A stretch of 64,000 nt of DNA, from assembly GCA_964368965.1 (NCBI GenBank), contig CAYJDR010000002.1, positions 1-64,000 of the forward strand. Direction: 5' to 3'. A program made the position numbers and the translations under genes. Below are positions 25,335-34,788 of the stretch, in pieces. The stretch's first letter is position 1. Each line of letters begins with the position of its first letter. The notes below the pieces were generated by a model. That model was not told the origin of the DNA. It did no database searches and saw nothing but the letters and a program-made list of their open reading frames with translations. Source of the stretch: CAYJDR01 sp964368965 (lineage in GTDB: Bacteria; Chrysiogenota; Deferribacteres; Deferribacterales; Mucispirillaceae).

Positions 25335-26834
25335 TTATTTACCAACTGCCCAATCAGGTACAGAGTTTAAGTCCACACCCCATAGGATAGGTAATAAGTA
25401 CACAACAAACAGAACGATAACAAATGTACCGATAATGTTTAGCCACATACCCGCTCTAACCATGTCGGATATCTTCAGCGTGCCACTACCGAACGCAACG
25501 GCGTTTGGAGGTGTAGCAACAGGAAGCATGAACGCACAAGATGCAGCAACACATGATGAAATGATTGTTGCAAATGGGTGAACGCCCATAGCAATCGCAG
25601 CACTACCCATGATAGGCACTAATAATGTTGCAGTTGCAGTGTTTGAAGTAATCTCTGTTAAGTAAACAACTAATAACGTAGCAATTAAAACGAATATTAA
25701 TATGCTAACGCCTTCTAATGAAGTTAATTGTTGCGAGATCCACTTTGCAAGGCCAGTCTTTGAGAAACCACCAGCGATAGCGAAACCACCACCGAATAAC
25801 AACACGATATCCCAAGGTATTTTAACAGCTGTTTTCCAATCTAATACGAACTCACCTTTTTTAAGGTTAGATGGCGCCATGAATAATAACATAGCAGCAA
25901 ACATAGCAACTGTAGTATCATCAAAAAACTTGTATGCTTTAGGGATAAAGCTACCGCCAACCCATAAAGCGCCAGCTAGTACGAATACAGCAAGAACTAC
26001 TTTCTCTTGGTATGTGATTTTGCCCATTTCTTTGATTTCTCTTTCAATAACTTCACGACCTTCAGCAAGCTTTAAGCCACCTGTAGGGAATGTGAACTTA
26101 GTTAAGATAACCCAAGTTGTAGCAAGCATGATGATAGAGAATGGCAAGCCAAACATTACCCACTGAGCAAAGTCAATCTTAACACCATAAAGTGTGTCCA
26201 TCATACCAACCATGATTGTGTTTGGAGGTGTACCGATAATTGTAGCGATACCACCGATAGATGCAGCATAAGCGATACCAAGCATTAACGATTTACCAAA
26301 GTTAAGCTCGAATTTGCCACCTTCACCACTTCTCATTTGTTGAGATGTGTGGCCAGTAACTTGTGTAACAACCGCGATACCGATAGGTACCATCATCATT
26401 GCTGTAGCAGTGTTCGATACCCACATAGATATAAACGCTGTCGAAAGCATAAAGCCTAATATCATTAATGATGGGCTAGCACCAACTGCTCTGATTGTAT
26501 GTAGAGCGATACGTTTGTGCAGATTCCATCTCTCCATAGCAACCGCGATGAAGAAACCACCCATAAATAGAAAAATTGTAGAATTGGCATAGTTAGTAGT
26601 AACAGCGCCAGTCTTCATAACCCCTAGCACAGGGTATAAAATAATCGGCATAAGTGCCGTAGCAGGGATAGGCAACGCTTCTGTAATCCAGAAGATAGCC
26701 ATTAATGCAGTAACTGCTGCAACTTTCATTGCTGCTGGTTCCATACCCTCAGGTGCTGGCACAGTAGCTAAAATTGCGAAAACAACAAGACCTAATATAA
26801 AGCCGGTCTTTTTGATAGTTCCATACTCTTGCAT
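25335..26834 (-). CDS. DASS-family sodium/dicarboxylate symporter (SLC13 type)
   Basis: A 499-residue inner-membrane transporter with about eleven to twelve hydrophobic segments. Family marks are MAIFWITEALPIPATALMP, the SNT motif WVSNTATAMMMVP, and the symmetric ITSNTATATLLVPIM near the C-terminus, plus IIGTPPNTIMVG. These two SNT-type loops bind sodium and the carboxylate substrate in VcINDY-type carriers. Likely substrates are succinate, fumarate or malate, which fits the decarboxylation-based metabolism encoded farther on. It is transcribed alone. Confidence 0.88.
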   Translation of the reverse strand: MQEYGTIKKTGFILGLVVFAILATVPAPEGMEPAAMKVAAVTALMAIFWITEALPIPATALMPIILYPVLGVMKTGAVTTNYANSTIFLFMGGFFIAVAMERWNLHKRIALHTIRAVGASPSLMILGFMLSTAFISMWVSNTATAMMMVPIGIAVVTQVTGHTSQQMRSGEGGKFELNFGKSLMLGIAYAASIGGIATIIGTPPNTIMVGMMDTLYGVKIDFAQWVMFGLPFSIIMLATTWVILTKFTFPTGGLKLAEGREVIEREIKEMGKITYQEKVVLAVFVLAGALWVGGSFIPKAYKFFDDTTVAMFAAMLLFMAPSNLKKGEFVLDWKTAVKIPWDIVLLFGGGFAIAGGFSKTGLAKWISQQLTSLEGVSILIFVLIATLLVVYLTEITSNTATATLLVPIMGSAAIAMGVHPFATIISSCVAASCAFMLPVATPPNAVAFGSGTLKISDMVRAGMWLNIIGTFVIVLFVVYLLPILWGVDLNSVPDWAVGK

Positions 26835-26892
26835 TAGTAAAAACCTCTCTTTCCTTATTTCAATTATAAAACCTAAATTTTTACAACTATCG

Positions 26893-26922
26893 ACATTAGC
26901 ATAAAGTTGTGCATTTAGTCAA
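26893..26922 (-). promoter_or_regulatory. Promoter of the DASS transporter gene
   Basis: Minus-strand TTGACT (26917-26922), 18-base spacer, TAATGT (26893-26898) with a TG two bases upstream, an extended -10 arrangement. GAGAGG stands before the ATG at 26834. The remaining sequence up to 27124 is very AT-rich and holds nothing else that I recognise. Confidence 0.55.
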
Positions 26923-27124
26923 CATAAAATAACGTTATAATATTTTTCATATTTATTTTTTAATTTTACAGAGTGTTTTTTCTATTGTTTTTAATTCTTT
27001 CATGCTTATTTTTTATCTATTGTTAAATATTTAGTAAAAACAATGTATAATAGAAAAACATTGATATTAGAGGATTTTTTCTTAAGGTATGCTTATTTAT
27101 AATTTGATTATAGTTGAAATACGT

Positions 27125-28174
27125 CTAAAAAATATATGTATATTTATCTAGGTATGCACTAATAACTTCTACACGATCATTATTAATTAACACAGTATCT
27201 TCAAGCCTTACACCGAACTTACCGGGCAAATATATTCCAGGTTCAATAGTAAAAACCATGCCATTTTCGATAGTGATATCGCCTATTTTATTGATAGTCG
27301 GCAACTCATGAACATCAAGCCCGACACCATGACCTAACGAATGGTTGAAATACTCTCCGTAACCCTCGCTAGTAATGTAATCACGTGCTATTTTATCGAT
27401 ATCGCCTGCTGCCATGCCTACTTTTATGCCATTTATCGCATAACTTAAAGCGTCATAAACTATTGATATTACGGAATTTACTTCAGCATCGCCACCATTA
27501 TATAACATGCGTGTATAGTCACTAGTGTATCCATTTTCAGAGCCGAAGTCGATAATGACAGGGTCGCTTTTTTCAACAATTTTATTGCTTGCGACGCCAT
27601 GTGGTTGTGCGCCACGTACACCTGAAGCGACAATAGTTTCAAAACTTGGAGCTTTTGCACCTAATTTTTTCATGTTATATTCTAACTCTGTTGCCCATGT
27701 TTGTTCCTCAACACCTGCAACGAAGCTTGATAGTGAATTGTTGAATGCATTTGCAGCTAATTCGTACTGTTGCTTGATTAAAATAATTTCATCACTCGAT
27801 TTTACCATACGTAAACGCTTCAAAATATCCCTACTATCTACAGAGATGTTTGCGCCACACTCTTGCAATATATTACTGATGCCTACGGTGCAACTTGATT
27901 GCAATATTACTTCACCATATTTTCCACATTGCTCAAAAACTTCTAAGTAGCGCTCGACTATTGTAACTTCGATATCGCTACAAACTTCCTGCTTAACTTG
28001 TTCGCTATATCTGCCATCGGTAAAAAGGCGTGCTTCATTTGCTGTAACGAACATGTAAGCAGTTGTGCCTGTAAAGCCACTTAAATATCGGATATCTCTC
28101 ATATCAGATATGAAGTATGATGAGTAATTTAGCTCATTTAGTAAGTTTTGAAGGTTTAGTAGGCGGTTAATCAT
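27125..28174 (-). CDS. pepP: Xaa-Pro aminopeptidase (M24 family)
   Basis: A 349-residue metallopeptidase removing N-terminal residues before proline. The N-terminal creatinase-like domain (about 1-120) is followed by the pita-bread fold with metal ligands: Asp in VIIDFGSENGYTSDYTRM, His in HSLGHGVGLDVHE, Glu in FTIEPGIYLPGKFGVRLED. All five ligands appear present. It is last in the run rlmD to pepP; aroQ-pepP adjacency is common in bacteria and efp often follows, but it does not here. Confidence 0.9.
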   Translation of the reverse strand: MINRLLNLQNLLNELNYSSYFISDMRDIRYLSGFTGTTAYMFVTANEARLFTDGRYSEQVKQEVCSDIEVTIVERYLEVFEQCGKYGEVILQSSCTVGISNILQECGANISVDSRDILKRLRMVKSSDEIILIKQQYELAANAFNNSLSSFVAGVEEQTWATELEYNMKKLGAKAPSFETIVASGVRGAQPHGVASNKIVEKSDPVIIDFGSENGYTSDYTRMLYNGGDAEVNSVISIVYDALSYAINGIKVGMAAGDIDKIARDYITSEGYGEYFNHSLGHGVGLDVHELPTINKIGDITIENGMVFTIEPGIYLPGKFGVRLEDTVLINNDRVEVISAYLDKYTYIF

Positions 28175-28177
28175 TTA

Positions 28178-28606
28178 TTAATCCATGTTGTATGTAAAGT
28201 ATTCTAGTGCAAGTAGGTATGAATATTCTTTAAAGCCACAGATTACACCAATTGCGATATCTGATAGATATGACTTATGACGGAACGATTCCCTTGAGTA
28301 TACATTTGTGATGTGCACTTCAACAAACTTTGCAGATACGCTAAGGAGTGCATCTCTAATGGCCACACTTGTGTGCGTATATGCGCCAGCGTTTAAGATT
28401 ATGCCATCATATTCGCCAGAATTTTGGATACGTTCGACAATTTCGCCCTCAAAATTTGATTGGCAAATATCGACATCAACACCTAAGTCACCAGCTTTAT
28501 CATATATTAATGTGCATAAGCTATCATATGTCATTGTGCCATATTTTTCACGTTCTCTAGTGCCTAGCATGTTTAGGTTTGGTCCGTTAATAACTAATAG
28601 CCTCAT
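28178..28606 (-). CDS. aroQ: 3-dehydroquinate dehydratase, type II
   Basis: A 142-residue type II dehydroquinase, third step of the shikimate pathway. Signature LLVINGPNLNMLGTRE contains the N-terminal catalytic region with the essential Tyr slightly downstream (REKYGTMTYD); ILNAGAYTHTSVAIRDAL and VEVHITNVYSRE follow. The ATG overlaps the stop of the upstream acidic TPR gene by four bases, so its translation is coupled to that gene. Two other shikimate genes, aroB and aroK, are in the same run. Confidence 0.95.
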   Translation of the reverse strand: MRLLVINGPNLNMLGTREREKYGTMTYDSLCTLIYDKAGDLGVDVDICQSNFEGEIVERIQNSGEYDGIILNAGAYTHTSVAIRDALLSVSAKFVEVHITNVYSRESFRHKSYLSDIAIGVICGFKEYSYLLALEYFTYNMD

Positions 28607-30702
28607 TGTTTTTCTCGCTTATTCTTTTTAATTTTATCATAAAGTGCATTCAATTTTTTAACTGTCGCTTCTTTCGCTACTTCTTTTTCTTTAGCTTCGA
28701 TTTCTATTGGCTCCTCATTGCTGTCTGTCACATCCATGATTTCGTCTAATATATCACGTTGTACAAACGGTGCAAATTCGCCTAGCTCTCCACTTATTTC
28801 AGTAGGCTCGCTAAATTTATAGTCGTCCTCTTCTGTTATGTCGCCAAAGTAGTCGGCGATTTTGCTATCCATATTTTTAATAAAGTCTTTTTCAGCTTCG
28901 CTTGATAGCGGAACAATCTCATCAACTTGAAGATCTGTAAAAACTGTTGGCTCTTCTGGTTCAAGTCGGCGTTCATTGCTAAATATTTCATCGAAGCTGA
29001 CAGATAAAAGTTGAGTTTCAACTTGCTCTGTTTGCTCAATTTGTTCAACAGGTTCTAGCACACTAACATTGTCAGCCAATGGTTCGCTTGGTAAATCATC
29101 AAGGAAGTCACCTAGCTCACTATCATCTAAGTTGAACGCATCTGAGATATCTTCAGCGCTTTCTGTAACAACATCATCAACTTCAATATCATTTTCTACG
29201 TCGTCAAATATATTGTCATAGCCACTACCAACATCCGCGCCAGTACTTTCGACACCTTCAAGCAAGTTATCTTCAATTTCTACTTCACTTGGTAGGTCAC
29301 TAAATAAGTCATCAATATCACTGCCTAGCTCTTGCTCACCAACCGCTTCTTCAATATCGGCTAACGCAACATCTACATCTTGTTCATTTGACAATTCATC
29401 AAATAGGCTATCTATATCATTAATTTCTGGTGTGTCTTGTGTTTCTTCTTCACTAGTGTTTAGTAAGTCATCAAAAAGTGATTCTGGCTCTGTGTTATCG
29501 TCATCAGCTTGCAATGTGCTTGTTGTATCATCAACATCTTCGCCACTCTCAGCAAGCAACATACTTGCAAGGTCGTCTAGCTCCTCTTGTTCCTCAACTT
29601 GCTCATCATCACTAGCATCAAGTAATGCGTCAAATAGCGAGTCTGTATCGTCATCTGACTGTAATGCACTTGCTAAGTCATCAATTTCGTCGCCACCTTC
29701 AGCTAATGCGCTTGCAAGGTCATCAAACTCTGACTGGTTCTCATCAAGCTCTGGTTGTTCATCTTCACTAGCATCAAGAAGTGTATCAAACAGAGAGCTT
29801 GTGTCATCTTCATCAACTTGCTCTGCCTCTTCTTCGGCTGTAGCCATAAGTGCATTCATCAAGTCATCAGCGCTTGTATCGTCTGTATCTTCCGTTTGCT
29901 CTATAAGTTCTTCAACAATTTCTTCGCTAGCTTCTTCTATGTCGTCAACACCTTCTTCTTTTAAGTCGACGTCCTCAAGTGTTTCATCTTCGACTTCGTC
30001 AGTTATATCTTCAGCGATTTCTTCAGTTTCATCTTGTAGAGCATCTACTTCATCGCTAGGTACATCGTCTGCTGGAGTCGTGGAATCTTCTTCGCTTTCT
30101 TCATCTTTTGCAGCATTTTTCACTGACGTTAGTTTTGGATTAGCTAGGAATTCGGCATAATCAGCTTCAACAGCTTCAATGCGGCCTCTGATTTCTCTAT
30201 ACCATATTTCGTCTTCGTCGTCTTCTTCTACAGGTTGTTTATGAACGGCTTTACGTTCTTCCCATAGTTCATTCTCGTCAACTGTGCCGCCTAATTCGAT
30301 GATCCATGGCACTATGTCAGGATCTTCTGGGGAGCGAATATAAGCTGACTTGAAGTATCTCAACGCGTCATCAATTTCGTTATTATTTTTGCTAATGATT
30401 CCTAGCATTTTGAATGTTTTATAGCATGCTTCATCGCCTATTAGTACCTCGTACAATAGTTCTTGAGCTTGCTCTTGATAGCCTGCGTATAGCAACGCTT
30501 CGGCGTATAGTGATTTAAGGGCAAGATTATCTTGGTCCGTTTCAACGTATTGACGGCACAATTCGATTGTATCTTCATACTTCTCAAGCCTGTTATATGC
30601 TAATGCTATCGGCATATAATATTTAGAGTTTGGGTTCTCCTCTAGCTTAGTAATAAAGTGTGCAATATCAGACATGTACCGCGCGTATACAAGTTCTTCC
30701 AA
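28603..30702 (-). CDS. TPR protein with a long acidic repeat region
   Basis: A 699-residue cytoplasmic protein with no signal peptide. The N-terminal third (about 1-135) is TPR-like (MPIALAYNRLEKYEDTIELC, KSLYAEALLYAGYQEQAQEL, MLGIISKNNNEIDDALRYF). From about residue 190 to 600 it is extremely rich in Asp and Glu and carries imperfect repeats centred on SLFDxLLDASxDEQ and DDLASAL. The C-terminus has a basic helix (KKLNALYDKIKKNKREKQ). Function is unknown. The acidic tract could be a disordered spacer or a docking array. It sits between aroB and aroQ and is translationally coupled to aroQ. Confidence 0.75.
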   Translation of the reverse strand: MEELVYARYMSDIAHFITKLEENPNSKYYMPIALAYNRLEKYEDTIELCRQYVETDQDNLALKSLYAEALLYAGYQEQAQELLYEVLIGDEACYKTFKMLGIISKNNNEIDDALRYFKSAYIRSPEDPDIVPWIIELGGTVDENELWEERKAVHKQPVEEDDEDEIWYREIRGRIEAVEADYAEFLANPKLTSVKNAAKDEESEEDSTTPADDVPSDEVDALQDETEEIAEDITDEVEDETLEDVDLKEEGVDDIEEASEEIVEELIEQTEDTDDTSADDLMNALMATAEEEAEQVDEDDTSSLFDTLLDASEDEQPELDENQSEFDDLASALAEGGDEIDDLASALQSDDDTDSLFDALLDASDDEQVEEQEELDDLASMLLAESGEDVDDTTSTLQADDDNTEPESLFDDLLNTSEEETQDTPEINDIDSLFDELSNEQDVDVALADIEEAVGEQELGSDIDDLFSDLPSEVEIEDNLLEGVESTGADVGSGYDNIFDDVENDIEVDDVVTESAEDISDAFNLDDSELGDFLDDLPSEPLADNVSVLEPVEQIEQTEQVETQLLSVSFDEIFSNERRLEPEEPTVFTDLQVDEIVPLSSEAEKDFIKNMDSKIADYFGDITEEDDYKFSEPTEISGELGEFAPFVQRDILDEIMDVTDSNEEPIEIEAKEKEVAKEATVKKLNALYDKIKKNKREKQ

Positions 30703-30718
30703 CGTGTTGCCCCTATGT

Positions 30719-31777
30719 TTAGTTAAATAAATCTATCAATCCACGTATATTGACGTTATCTGCTATCTTACCTTGCAGATGCTCGCCTGTCAAGGCTAGG
30801 CTTACACCTTGCGATGTTGCTTTTTTATCTTTTAATAGTGCATTATACATATTTTCGATATTTCTAGGCGTATATGTTACATCATAGCCAAAGTCAGATA
30901 GTATATTTTTTATTGTATTATACTCTTTTTCGCCTGTTAGTCCGTGTTTATATCCATATTCCATTTCATAAACCATACCTATAGCGACAGCGTATCCATG
31001 TTTAATTTCATAGTTTGAGTCGCTTTCAATACCGTGCGCAATCGTGTGCCCAAAGTTTAATAGTTTGCGAAGTCCGCTTTCTTTTTCGTCTTGCTCTACT
31101 ACACGCCTTTTCAAATCACATGAGCGATGTATAATATCTAGCAATACATCAACATCATATGCTAAAATTTTGTCTTTATTTTCGTGTATTATTGTTAGCA
31201 AGTTTTTATCGCAAGTTGCAGCAATCTTTATAGACTCAACAAGCCCATTGAGTAACTCTTCTTGCGTTAATGTTTTTAAGAAATCAACATCAATAACAAC
31301 TTGTACTGGTTGGTTGAATGCACCTAAGTTATTTTTAACGCCACCAAAGTTTACACCTGTTTTGCCACCTACGCTAGAATCTACCATTGATAATAATGTT
31401 GTAGGCATTTGCATAAATTTAATACCACGCATATACATGCTTGCAACAAAACCTGTGATATCGCCAATGATGCCACCACCTAGCGCTAATAATTTAGAGC
31501 TTCTGAGAGCGCCGTTATCTTTTATAAATGCTAGTATCTTTTCCACAGTTGCAAGTGTTTTATCATCTTCGCTTGCATGCACAACGATGCATTTATCGCC
31601 TAAGTTGATAACATCGCCATATAATTTAGCTACATTTTCATCGCATATGATGAAGCCGCCTTCTGCGACATGTTTTTCAATATGTGCTTTTGCGATACCG
31701 CTGCCAATTAGGATATCATAGCTATGTGATTTTTCGTTTAATGTTGTTGATATATTATAACGCACGTTTTCTTGCAT
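30719..31777 (-). CDS. aroB: 3-dehydroquinate synthase
   Basis: A 352-residue NAD- and metal-dependent enzyme for the second shikimate step. The NAD-binding GGGIIGDITGFVASMYMRGI is visible, with PTTLLSMVDSSVGGKTGVN and metal ligands in LLNFGHTIAHGIE and a later His in IKHGYAVAIGM. It overlaps aroK by 23 bases. The run aroK-aroB-(TPR)-aroQ supplies chorismate precursors for the tryptophan operon farther along. Confidence 0.95.
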   Translation of the reverse strand: MQENVRYNISTTLNEKSHSYDILIGSGIAKAHIEKHVAEGGFIICDENVAKLYGDVINLGDKCIVVHASEDDKTLATVEKILAFIKDNGALRSSKLLALGGGIIGDITGFVASMYMRGIKFMQMPTTLLSMVDSSVGGKTGVNFGGVKNNLGAFNQPVQVVIDVDFLKTLTQEELLNGLVESIKIAATCDKNLLTIIHENKDKILAYDVDVLLDIIHRSCDLKRRVVEQDEKESGLRKLLNFGHTIAHGIESDSNYEIKHGYAVAIGMVYEMEYGYKHGLTGEKEYNTIKNILSDFGYDVTYTPRNIENMYNALLKDKKATSQGVSLALTGEHLQGKIADNVNIRGLIDLFN

Positions 31778-32288
31778 TTTCTTTTTCCCTTTCGATAACT
31801 TTTATAATTGTTTCAGCTACTTCTTTCACAGTTTTATCATTAGTATCTATCATTATATCACTTTTGATATAATAGTACGCTCTTTTTTGCATAAGTGATA
31901 CTATTTTATTATATGGGTCGTCACATTTTAAGAGCGGGCGCACATTTTTCGATGATTTCACACGCTTATATATTTCCTCAGGTGTTGCCATAAGTGCTAC
32001 GAGTGAGCCTGTTTCTTTCAAATATTTCAGATTATCGCCCCAAGTGATAGCGCCACCACCTAGTGCGACGATACATTTTTCATCAGGTATGCTTTCAATG
32101 GCCTTGCGCTCTAACTCTCTGAAATGTGCTTCGCCGTGTTGCTCAAAAATTTGCTCTATTTTCATGCCTGCATTACGCTCTACAATATTGTCAATGTCAT
32201 ATTTTTTCACATTTAAGTCAATTGATAGCCTATGCGCAACAACTGATTTACCAGTGCCCATAAAGCCTGTTATATATATCTTATCCAT
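31755..32288 (-). CDS. aroK: Shikimate kinase
   Basis: A 177-residue P-loop kinase phosphorylating shikimate. Walker A is GFMGTGKSVVAHRLS, the shikimate-binding Asp-Thr/Asn region YDIDNIVE follows, then FRELERKAIESI and the GGG loop IVALGGGAI. The lid contains VRPLL. Its 3' end overlaps aroB. It lies 10 bases after the penicillin-binding protein gene. Confidence 0.95.
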   Translation of the reverse strand: MDKIYITGFMGTGKSVVAHRLSIDLNVKKYDIDNIVERNAGMKIEQIFEQHGEAHFRELERKAIESIPDEKCIVALGGGAITWGDNLKYLKETGSLVALMATPEEIYKRVKSSKNVRPLLKCDDPYNKIVSLMQKRAYYYIKSDIMIDTNDKTVKEVAETIIKVIEREKENARKRAL

Positions 32289-32298
32289 ATGGTCTACC

Positions 32299-34203
32299 TT
32301 ACTGTTCTGGGATATTATTTTTATCGTAGGCTTCTAAATATGTGCCACGCTTCAAGTTAGTTCGCTTGCCTGTGTAAAAATCTACCCTTTTATATACTAT
32401 ATCGTCTGGTGGTATTGTGTCAAATATAACATCGCTACCGAAATAATTTTCTTGAAACGCTGCTATAAATGGTGCAGCCATCGAACCACCTACACCCGCT
32501 TCGCCCATGCTCTTGAATGTATCGTAACCTAGCCACACAACCGCAACATATTCACCAAATATTGTAGCCGCCCATGCATCTACATAATTATTTGATGTAC
32601 CCGTTTTTATTGATGTACCTTTTGCAAGCCCAGCGCTTTTAGCAGTGCCTTGTTTTGCAACATCTTGCATTATGTACATAACTTGGTATGCAGCTGAAGC
32701 TGGTGCGACTCTCACTGGTTCGCTTTGCATGTTTATAAGTTCGCCGTCCTTTTCAACGCTTAGTATCATTGTAGGTGTTTTTTTCACGCCCATGTTTGCA
32801 ATGGTTGAATACATTTCAGCAACATTTAAAGGCGTTGTAGGGTACGAACCTAACGCCATAGGATGTATTGGCAATAAATTGCCTTTCATGCCTGCGTTGA
32901 TAGCCATATCCATGACGTTTTTCAAGCCGACGTTTTCAGCAAGTTTAATTGTTGCGTTATTGAGCGAATGTATCAACGCTTTGCGAGTAAGTGTTTTGCC
33001 GAAAAAATTATTCTCAAAATTATTTGGCTTATATTGGTAAGCTCCTACCCTAAAAGTATAGCGTTTATCATCAATTATTTCCGTTGGAAGCACCCCATTA
33101 GTAAACGCTGTCAAATAAACGAACGGCTTAAATGTTGAAGCCATTTGGCGACTAGTGGTGATTGCTCTATTTTTTGAAGCTGTTTCCACTTTGCTACCTA
33201 TTGCCACTTCAACAGAGTTTGTTAGCGTATTCATTAGCACAAACGATATTTGCAAGTCTTCAGGTTTATCTCGCATATAGTCAATTATTGTGCTACGTGC
33301 AGATATTGTTGCATCGTTATCATAACCAGTTTTTATAATAAGGGTATTGCTATAGTCGTTAAATCGTTCATCTGCGTTAACTTGCTGAATGACAGCATCA
33401 ACATACGCTGGTTCGATTGTCCTATAGTTTTCATAAGATAGCGACACGCCTGACATGCGCAACTTTTGATATTCGTCGCTCGATATTATATTTTGCTCAT
33501 ATAAGTTATATAGGTATCTTCTTGCAATGCTATCAATATTTGCGAACTCTTCGCGAGGGTTCAATGGTTTATCTTTGCCTGATATAATGGCAACTAAAAA
33601 CGCACGCTCAAGGTAGTTGCACTCTGTAATACTCTTTGAGAAAAAGTGGCGTGCTGCGGCCGCAATGCCGTATACATTTTCATCATACTTAGCTGAGTTT
33701 AAAAGCATGCCGTAAAGCACATAAGGAGAATACACCCTATTGAGTTTATCAAGTGTATACCACCTGACAGCCTCTGCACGAAAGCCGCCCAACTTCGAGT
33801 TGGCAAGTAATTGATCGGCATAATATGATAACACTACGCCTTTTAGTGAGAATGGGTCAATATCATGCATATCCATAATATATAGCTTCCAACGCTCTGT
33901 GCCTACGTCGTGTTGTTGGTTGTTTTGCTTTGCGTCTATCATCATGTCTACAAGCGGTGATAGCTCTTTCATATTGTAGCTTACTGGCAATCTTTCGCTT
34001 TTTAGGTAATGTTTTTTATACATTAGTAAATCGTTCGCGCCATATATTGCAACATGCTTAGCTTTTGGCTGGCTCGTGATGTTATCTACAGATGGTGTGT
34101 AGATTTTCAGATATTCTAGTTCGGATTTCACATAGAAGTATAGCGCTGTCAATAATATAGCAAGCAGTAAGGCGCTATAAAATATTACATACCTTAACCG
34201 CAT
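32299..34203 (-). CDS. Class A-like penicillin-binding protein with degenerate transglycosylase domain
   Basis: A 634-residue protein with an N-terminal membrane anchor (about 5-27). The C-terminal transpeptidase has all three motifs: STFK (Ser about residue 355), SLN (about 414) and KTGTS (about 531), so D,D-transpeptidase activity is likely. The preceding glycosyltransferase-51-like region (about 75-230) retains the later part (VYGIAAAARHFFSKS, ERAFLVAIISGKDKPLNP), but the catalytic EDxxF motif and QGxSTITQQ are not recognisable; the first is replaced around IDAKQNNQQHDVG. I therefore infer loss of transglycosylase activity. It could work with a separate SEDS or monofunctional glycosyltransferase. 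Confidence 0.75.
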   Translation of the reverse strand: MRLRYVIFYSALLLAILLTALYFYVKSELEYLKIYTPSVDNITSQPKAKHVAIYGANDLLMYKKHYLKSERLPVSYNMKELSPLVDMMIDAKQNNQQHDVGTERWKLYIMDMHDIDPFSLKGVVLSYYADQLLANSKLGGFRAEAVRWYTLDKLNRVYSPYVLYGMLLNSAKYDENVYGIAAAARHFFSKSITECNYLERAFLVAIISGKDKPLNPREEFANIDSIARRYLYNLYEQNIISSDEYQKLRMSGVSLSYENYRTIEPAYVDAVIQQVNADERFNDYSNTLIIKTGYDNDATISARSTIIDYMRDKPEDLQISFVLMNTLTNSVEVAIGSKVETASKNRAITTSRQMASTFKPFVYLTAFTNGVLPTEIIDDKRYTFRVGAYQYKPNNFENNFFGKTLTRKALIHSLNNATIKLAENVGLKNVMDMAINAGMKGNLLPIHPMALGSYPTTPLNVAEMYSTIANMGVKKTPTMILSVEKDGELINMQSEPVRVAPASAAYQVMYIMQDVAKQGTAKSAGLAKGTSIKTGTSNNYVDAWAATIFGEYVAVVWLGYDTFKSMGEAGVGGSMAAPFIAAFQENYFGSDVIFDTIPPDDIVYKRVDFYTGKRTNLKRGTYLEAYDKNNIPEQ

Positions 34204-34206
34204 TTG

Positions 34207-34779
34207 CTACATTTCTTTCAAGTATGCACGTAGCTTTTCTAGCGCACGTTTTCTATGGCTGATGGCGTTTTTCTCTTCGTTTGATATTTCTGCCATAACT
34301 CTGCCGTCGTTTAGCTTAAATAATGGGTCATAGCCAAAACCACCACTACCTTGTGGCTCATGCAACAGTTCACCTGTAACCCTGCCGATAAAGTTTGTAA
34401 CTTCGCTACCTTCAAAAGCGAGCGATATCACGCATAAATATGCACAACTACGTTCAGTTTTGCCACTCATTTCTTTAAGTAGTTTCTTGTTATTTTCTTC
34501 ATCAGTAGCATTAGCGCCTGCATATCTAGCAGAATAAACACCTGGTGCGCCGTTTAAAGCTGTGACACAAATGCCTGAGTCGTCTGCAATCACAGGAAAT
34601 TTCACAAGCTTTGATAAGTATTCTGACTTAATGCGAGCGTTCGCTTCAAAGTCGGTTCCTGTTTCTTCTATTTCTGGCAACTGGTCGAGTTCCATCACTT
34701 TGATATCACTCAGTATTGCTCTGATTTCTTCAAGCTTATGCTTGTTTTTAGTCGCTACGTAAATTCTGTCATACTTCAT
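34207..34779 (-). CDS. rdgB: XTP/dITP diphosphatase
   Basis: A 190-residue RdgB/HAM1-type pyrophosphatase that clears deaminated purine nucleotides (XTP, dITP, ITP). Motifs are VATKNKHKLEEI at the N-terminus, VIADDSGICVTALNGAPGVYSARYAG, and the specificity region GSGGFGYDPLF. The C-terminal SHRKRALEKLR fits. It is ten bases downstream of rlmD and four before the penicillin-binding protein gene. Confidence 0.95.
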   Translation of the reverse strand: MKYDRIYVATKNKHKLEEIRAILSDIKVMELDQLPEIEETGTDFEANARIKSEYLSKLVKFPVIADDSGICVTALNGAPGVYSARYAGANATDEENNKKLLKEMSGKTERSCAYLCVISLAFEGSEVTNFIGRVTGELLHEPQGSGGFGYDPLFKLNDGRVMAEISNEEKNAISHRKRALEKLRAYLKEM

Positions 34780-34788
34780 ATTCAGCTC

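Noticed and set aside
29432..30160. Long plus-strand frame rich in serine
   Set aside because: It is the exact antisense of the acidic Asp/Glu repeat region; GAC/GAA-type codons read backwards give Ser-rich low-complexity protein. No binding site or family resemblance.
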